Positions 60,868-64,000 of a stretch of 64,000 nt of DNA are shown here, in pieces. Both the position numbers and the translations under genes were made by a program. Location of the stretch: the NCBI GenBank assembly GCA_016209885.1, contig JACQVF010000107.1, positions 40,522 to 104,521 on the forward strand, in the 5' to 3' direction. The stretch's first letter is position 1. Each line of letters starts with the position of its first letter. Below the pieces are notes generated by a model. It saw only the letters and a list, made by a program, of their open reading frames with translations. It had not been told where the DNA came from and did no database searches. Source of the stretch: Gemmatimonadota bacterium. GTDB lineage: Bacteria; Gemmatimonadota; Gemmatimonadetes; Longimicrobiales; Gaopeijiaceae.

Positions 60868-61877
60868 AGCGGCTGCTTCTCCTAGGGCTCGTCGCCATGA
60901 GCCTCTCGTCGGCGACCGCGGTGGTGGCGGCGGCCCATGACGTGGACGTCACCTCGGTCGCCCGGCTCTTCTTGGACCAGGTCGGTGAACGCCGCTACCT
61001 GTTGTCGGTCGTCGATACCAGGGTGCCGCCGATCATGGATGTGAGGGGCGTGCTGCCGCAGCGCTGCGCGCTGCTGCCGGCTGAAGCCGCCGGCATCCGC
61101 GTCGTCGCCGGCTTCGCCTTCGACTGCGAGGAGGGGCTCAACTTCGACGACGTCATTACGCTGCCGTGGGGGCTGGCGGGGGTGGTCGTGGTGGCCCGCT
61201 GGAGTGACGGTACCGACGCCTCGGCGTATTTCCGCGGCGACGGCCGGGCGGTCCCGATTCGGCTGGCCGATCTGCGCGCCGGGGCCGGTTCGACGGGCCG
61301 ACTCGCGAGCAGGTACTTCGCGCTCGGCGGCGAGCACATTCTGTTCGGGATCGATCACCTGCTGTTCGTCCTCGGGCTCCTCCTGCTGGTACGCGGCCTC
61401 TGGCCACTGGTGAAGACCGTCACGGCGTTTACGGTGGCCCACAGCATCACCCTGGGTGCCGCAGTCCTGGGATATGTCCCGGTCCAACGCGCGCCGGTCG
61501 AGGCGGCGATCGCGCTCTCCATCGTGCTGCTGGCCCGTGAGATCGTCGTGGGACACCGCGGCCGTGTGCACCTGGTGCATCGGCAGCCCTGGCTGGTGGC
61601 GTTCATCTTCGGGCTGCTGCACGGCCTGGGCTTCGCCGGCGCCCTCGGCGAGATCGGCCTTCGGAGCAGCGACATCCCGCTGGCGCTCCTGTTCTTCAAC
61701 CTGGGGGTCGAGGCCGGCCAGCTCGCGTTCGTGACCGTGCTCGTGGTGCTGAACCACGTCATGCGCAGGGCCGCCCGGACCCTTTTGCCGCGGTTGGAGC
61801 CGGTGGTCGGCTATGCCCTGGGCACGCTGGCTACGCTCTGGTTCCTCGATCGTCTGCCCGCGGTGTGGGGTGTGTGA
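60864..61877 (+). CDS. HupE/UreJ family membrane protein
   Basis: 337 aa from GTG 60864. A signal peptide (KRLLLLGLVAMSLSSATAVV) and an extracytoplasmic domain of about 130 residues precede six or seven membrane segments. Family motifs are GGEHILFGIDHLLFVLGLLL, TAFTVAHSITLG, FGLLHGLGFAGAL and FFNLGVEAGQL, with the repeated His/Asp residues expected for metal handling. HupE/UreJ relatives are thought to move nickel or cobalt; no hydrogenase or urease gene is nearby, so that is not established here. Confidence 0.85.
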   Translation: MKRLLLLGLVAMSLSSATAVVAAAHDVDVTSVARLFLDQVGERRYLLSVVDTRVPPIMDVRGVLPQRCALLPAEAAGIRVVAGFAFDCEEGLNFDDVITLPWGLAGVVVVARWSDGTDASAYFRGDGRAVPIRLADLRAGAGSTGRLASRYFALGGEHILFGIDHLLFVLGLLLLVRGLWPLVKTVTAFTVAHSITLGAAVLGYVPVQRAPVEAAIALSIVLLAREIVVGHRGRVHLVHRQPWLVAFIFGLLHGLGFAGALGEIGLRSSDIPLALLFFNLGVEAGQLAFVTVLVVLNHVMRRAARTLLPRLEPVVGYALGTLATLWFLDRLPAVWGV

Positions 61878-62099
61878 CCTGTCCGTGAGGGCTCCACCAC
61901 GACTAAGCACGAGGAGCTTCGGCGGCTCGCCGGGCCGCGAGCGGCGGTTCGACCGCGCGCTTTCGTGCATCGGCGCCGGCGCTGTGGAGTGGCGTTCCAT
62001 TCGGACCGTGAAACTGTGGATCACACGCTGGGGCCGATCCATGGCCTGATCGGCCCGCCCCGAGGGCGAAAAAGTCGGAAGCAGGAGAGACGAATCCCC

Positions 62100-64000
62100 T
62101 CACCTCCGCACGATCACCGTCTTGATCTCCCAGGGGCGGAAGCTCAAGAGGATCGAGCCACCCTCCGTAGAGAGCGGCACTTGCGCCGGCCGCTCGAGCA
62201 GGTCCGCCTCCCGGGTATCCCCAAATCCGCCTTTCACGCGCAGCCGAACGGGGCCGCCCGCGCCCGTAACGTCCACGAGACGCAGCACCAGAGACTCCTC
62301 ATCGTCCTCGGCCCGCTTGATGGCGGTGATGGCGACGTGGTCCACGTCGAGCGCGGCCAACGGCTCGTCATCGCGCACGGCGCCCGGAAAGGCGATGAGC
62401 GGGGCGTTGAACGCTGCGGCGATATGAGGCGTCCGCGCCTCCTCCCACGAGCCCACGTGGGGGTAGATGCCGATGCGAAAGCGGTGGGCACCCCGGTCGG
62501 CGGTGGAGTCCGGGTTCATGGGCGCCCGCAGCAGCGTCACGCGCATGACGTTTCCGCGCACGTCGTAGCCGTATTTCCCGTCGTTGAGGATCGAGACGCC
62601 GTAGCTGCCGTCGGATGCGGAAACGTCGATCCAGCGCTGGCCGCTGACCTCCCACTTCGCGCGCTCGGCGGGCGTGCGCGGGCTCGTGCTCCGGCGGATC
62701 ACGCCGTACGGGATCTCGAACGCCGCCGAGTCTGCGCGCACCGCCACCGGGAAGGCGAGCTTGGCCAGCCTGTGCTCCTCGCGCCAGTCCACGATGTGCT
62801 CGATCTCGATGACCGGCGATCCGGGCCGCAGCTCGATGACCTGGTCGAACTGCGACGCTCCGAACCGGCGGCCGATGAACGCGCGCGCGGCCGTCTCGCC
62901 GGCCTCCGTTCGGAAGAGCGTCACGTCCCGTACGACCGACTCTTCCCCCGTGTAGCTGATGTTCCAGGCGTCCCAGACGGCGGGCCGGTCGCCGAAGATC
63001 TGGAGGCGGTTCGCGCGGCCGCTCGCCGGGAGCACGTCTCGGCGCGCACGCTTGTCGTAGATCCCGACGATCTCGCCCGTGGACGGCGAGAACGTCACGC
63101 GCAGCCGGTCGTTCTCGATCCAGCTCCGGCCCGCGCGGAGCTCGCGGCTGCGGACATCGGCGCGCCCTGCCACCACGCGGAACCTGCGGAAGCCCAGCCC
63201 CGGGACCTCGGGCGCCAAGAAGAAGGGCCGGCCGCCATCGTCCGCCTCCACGGCGTGGCGTTCCCCGTGCTCGTCCTCCACGTGGGCCGGCCCCGCGTCA
63301 ACGGCTCCCAACGCGAGCGCGGGAAGCTCGACCCGTCCGCCGCGCGCCGCGCTGAGAGGGTTGAACACGGTGAGCGAGCCGGCCTTCGGCTCGGCCAGTG
63401 CTTCGATCGCACGCGCGACGCTGCCGTCCAGGAGCTGCTCCGCCTGGTCGTAGAACGCGTGGGCGTCCTCGTAGATCTGCCGGATACCGCTCCCCGGCAG
63501 GATATCGTGGAACTGGTTGAAGAGAACCCGCTTCCAGGCACCCTCCAGAGCCCCATACGGGTAGGGAATCCCCGAGATCACGGCCAGCTTCTCCGCAGCC
63601 TCGAGCCGGGCCTCGAGGCTGCGGTTCCGCCTCTTCATGTCCGCGTGCGTCGTGTAGGTGCCGCGGTGGTACTCGAGGTACAGCTCGTCGCGCCACGTGG
63701 GGAGTTCCGAACGGCTCGCGGGGATCCGGTCCAGGACGGCCTCGGGACTCGTATGGCGCATGGCGGGGAACGTCTCGACCCGCTGCATCTCCTGCCAGCG
63801 CTCGAGCATCTCGAGAGTCGGGCCGCCACCGTGGTCGCCCACGCCGTAGAGGATGAGCTGGTGGCTCAGCCCGCCGGTCTTCTGCTTGTACTCCCCGAGC
63901 TCCCGCGCCAGCCGCTCAGGCTCCAGGTTGTCGTTGTAGCGGTAGGGAATGTACGCGAGGACGGAGGTGCCATCCGGCGCCTCCCAGCGAAAGACATCGA
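62100..64000 (-). CDS. GH38-type alpha-mannosidase (5' end outside window)
   Basis: The minus-strand frame is open from the right edge to TGA at 62100, about 633 codons of the C-terminal part. Near the edge it reads FRWEAPDGTSVLAYIPYRYN and LILYGVGDHGGGPT, typical of the end of the GH38 catalytic region. Middle domain: RVLFNQFHDILPGSGIRQIY. C-terminal beta domains follow (VEIEHIVDWREEHRLAKLAF, LLSFRPWEIKTVIVRR). The catalytic nucleophile lies outside the window. The start at 63842 sometimes read from this frame is internal. Confidence 0.88.
   Translation of the reverse strand, partial: DVFRWEAPDGTSVLAYIPYRYNDNLEPERLARELGEYKQKTGGLSHQLILYGVGDHGGGPTLEMLERWQEMQRVETFPAMRHTSPEAVLDRIPASRSELPTWRDELYLEYHRGTYTTHADMKRRNRSLEARLEAAEKLAVISGIPYPYGALEGAWKRVLFNQFHDILPGSGIRQIYEDAHAFYDQAEQLLDGSVARAIEALAEPKAGSLTVFNPLSAARGGRVELPALALGAVDAGPAHVEDEHGERHAVEADDGGRPFFLAPEVPGLGFRRFRVVAGRADVRSRELRAGRSWIENDRLRVTFSPSTGEIVGIYDKRARRDVLPASGRANRLQIFGDRPAVWDAWNISYTGEESVVRDVTLFRTEAGETAARAFIGRRFGASQFDQVIELRPGSPVIEIEHIVDWREEHRLAKLAFPVAVRADSAAFEIPYGVIRRSTSPRTPAERAKWEVSGQRWIDVSASDGSYGVSILNDGKYGYDVRGNVMRVTLLRAPMNPDSTADRGAHRFRIGIYPHVGSWEEARTPHIAAAFNAPLIAFPGAVRDDEPLAALDVDHVAITAIKRAEDDEESLVLRLVDVTGAGGPVRLRVKGGFGDTREADLLERPAQVPLSTEGGSILLSFRPWEIKTVIVRR

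Overview
The window looks like chromosomal DNA of a high-GC, Gram-negative-type heterotroph, and Gemmatimonadota is the best guess. This rests on gene content: a CBM9-like/DUF5916 barrel protein, sortilin-like BNR-repeat protein, penicillin-acylase-family hydrolase, SARP regulator with TPR tail, UPF0182, DUF3179, and 2-oxoacid:ferredoxin oxidoreductase beside dap genes. It is an inference; no rRNA or marker phylogeny is available. G+C is high throughout, so long non-coding frames lie opposite most genes.

Layout. 0-10 kb: secreted or envelope proteins (Tat-exported DUF362, amidohydrolase, cupin, DUF5916 with a truncated duplicate before it, penicillin acylase) and a caspase-fold lipoprotein whose catalytic His and Cys are both replaced. 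10-16.4 kb, minus strand: a glycogen-debranching-like hydrolase, then a sulfur-stress-like set of ArsR-rhodanese regulator, persulfide-dioxygenase-like MBL enzyme and MFS transporter, with matching inverted repeats at both promoters. 16.6-23.5 kb: BNR protein, rhomboid protease, UPF0182. 23.6-26.5 kb: decayed accessory zone with two genes truncated head to head, a frameshifted lipoprotein and an IS256-family element with an in-frame stop in its transposase. 26.6-32 kb: a carboxypeptidase-regulatory/cytochrome c/propeller fusion, a class-A beta-lactamase-like hydrolase, and a DUF3311 plus sodium:solute symporter pair.

32.1-34.1 kb holds the most novel locus. A 45-residue membrane peptide, an ECF sigma factor, and a zinc-finger anti-sigma domain fused to a complete O6-methylguanine-DNA methyltransferase are joined by 4-bp start/stop overlaps. 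This suggests a sigma factor gated by DNA alkylation. About 300 bp away is a small separate transcription unit with a strong promoter, an operator-like dyad, a 31-codon ORF and an intrinsic terminator.

34.1-41.6 kb is core metabolism: dapB-dapA-dapD for lysine/diaminopimelate synthesis, then a GltD-like NADPH/Fe-S oxidoreductase with the alpha(gamma) and beta subunits of a 2-oxoacid:ferredoxin oxidoreductase. 41.9-50 kb: a CapA-like phosphoesterase, cobalamin-binding protein, DoxX-like protein, DUF3179 lipoprotein, a frameshifted exported-protein gene, enoyl-CoA hydratase and a fused ADP-forming acyl-CoA synthetase. 50-56.4 kb: zinc-ribbon membrane protein, Nramp transporter with a 9-bp repeat in its 3' end, SARP/TPR regulator and small proteins. 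56.7-58.2 kb is a second gene graveyard in which a broken D-aminoacylase is fused to a DUF433 antitoxin fragment and a 22-codon toxin stub. 58.5-64 kb: a second CapA paralogue, a PpiC isomerase coupled to a HupE/UreJ membrane protein, and a GH38 alpha-mannosidase running off the right edge.
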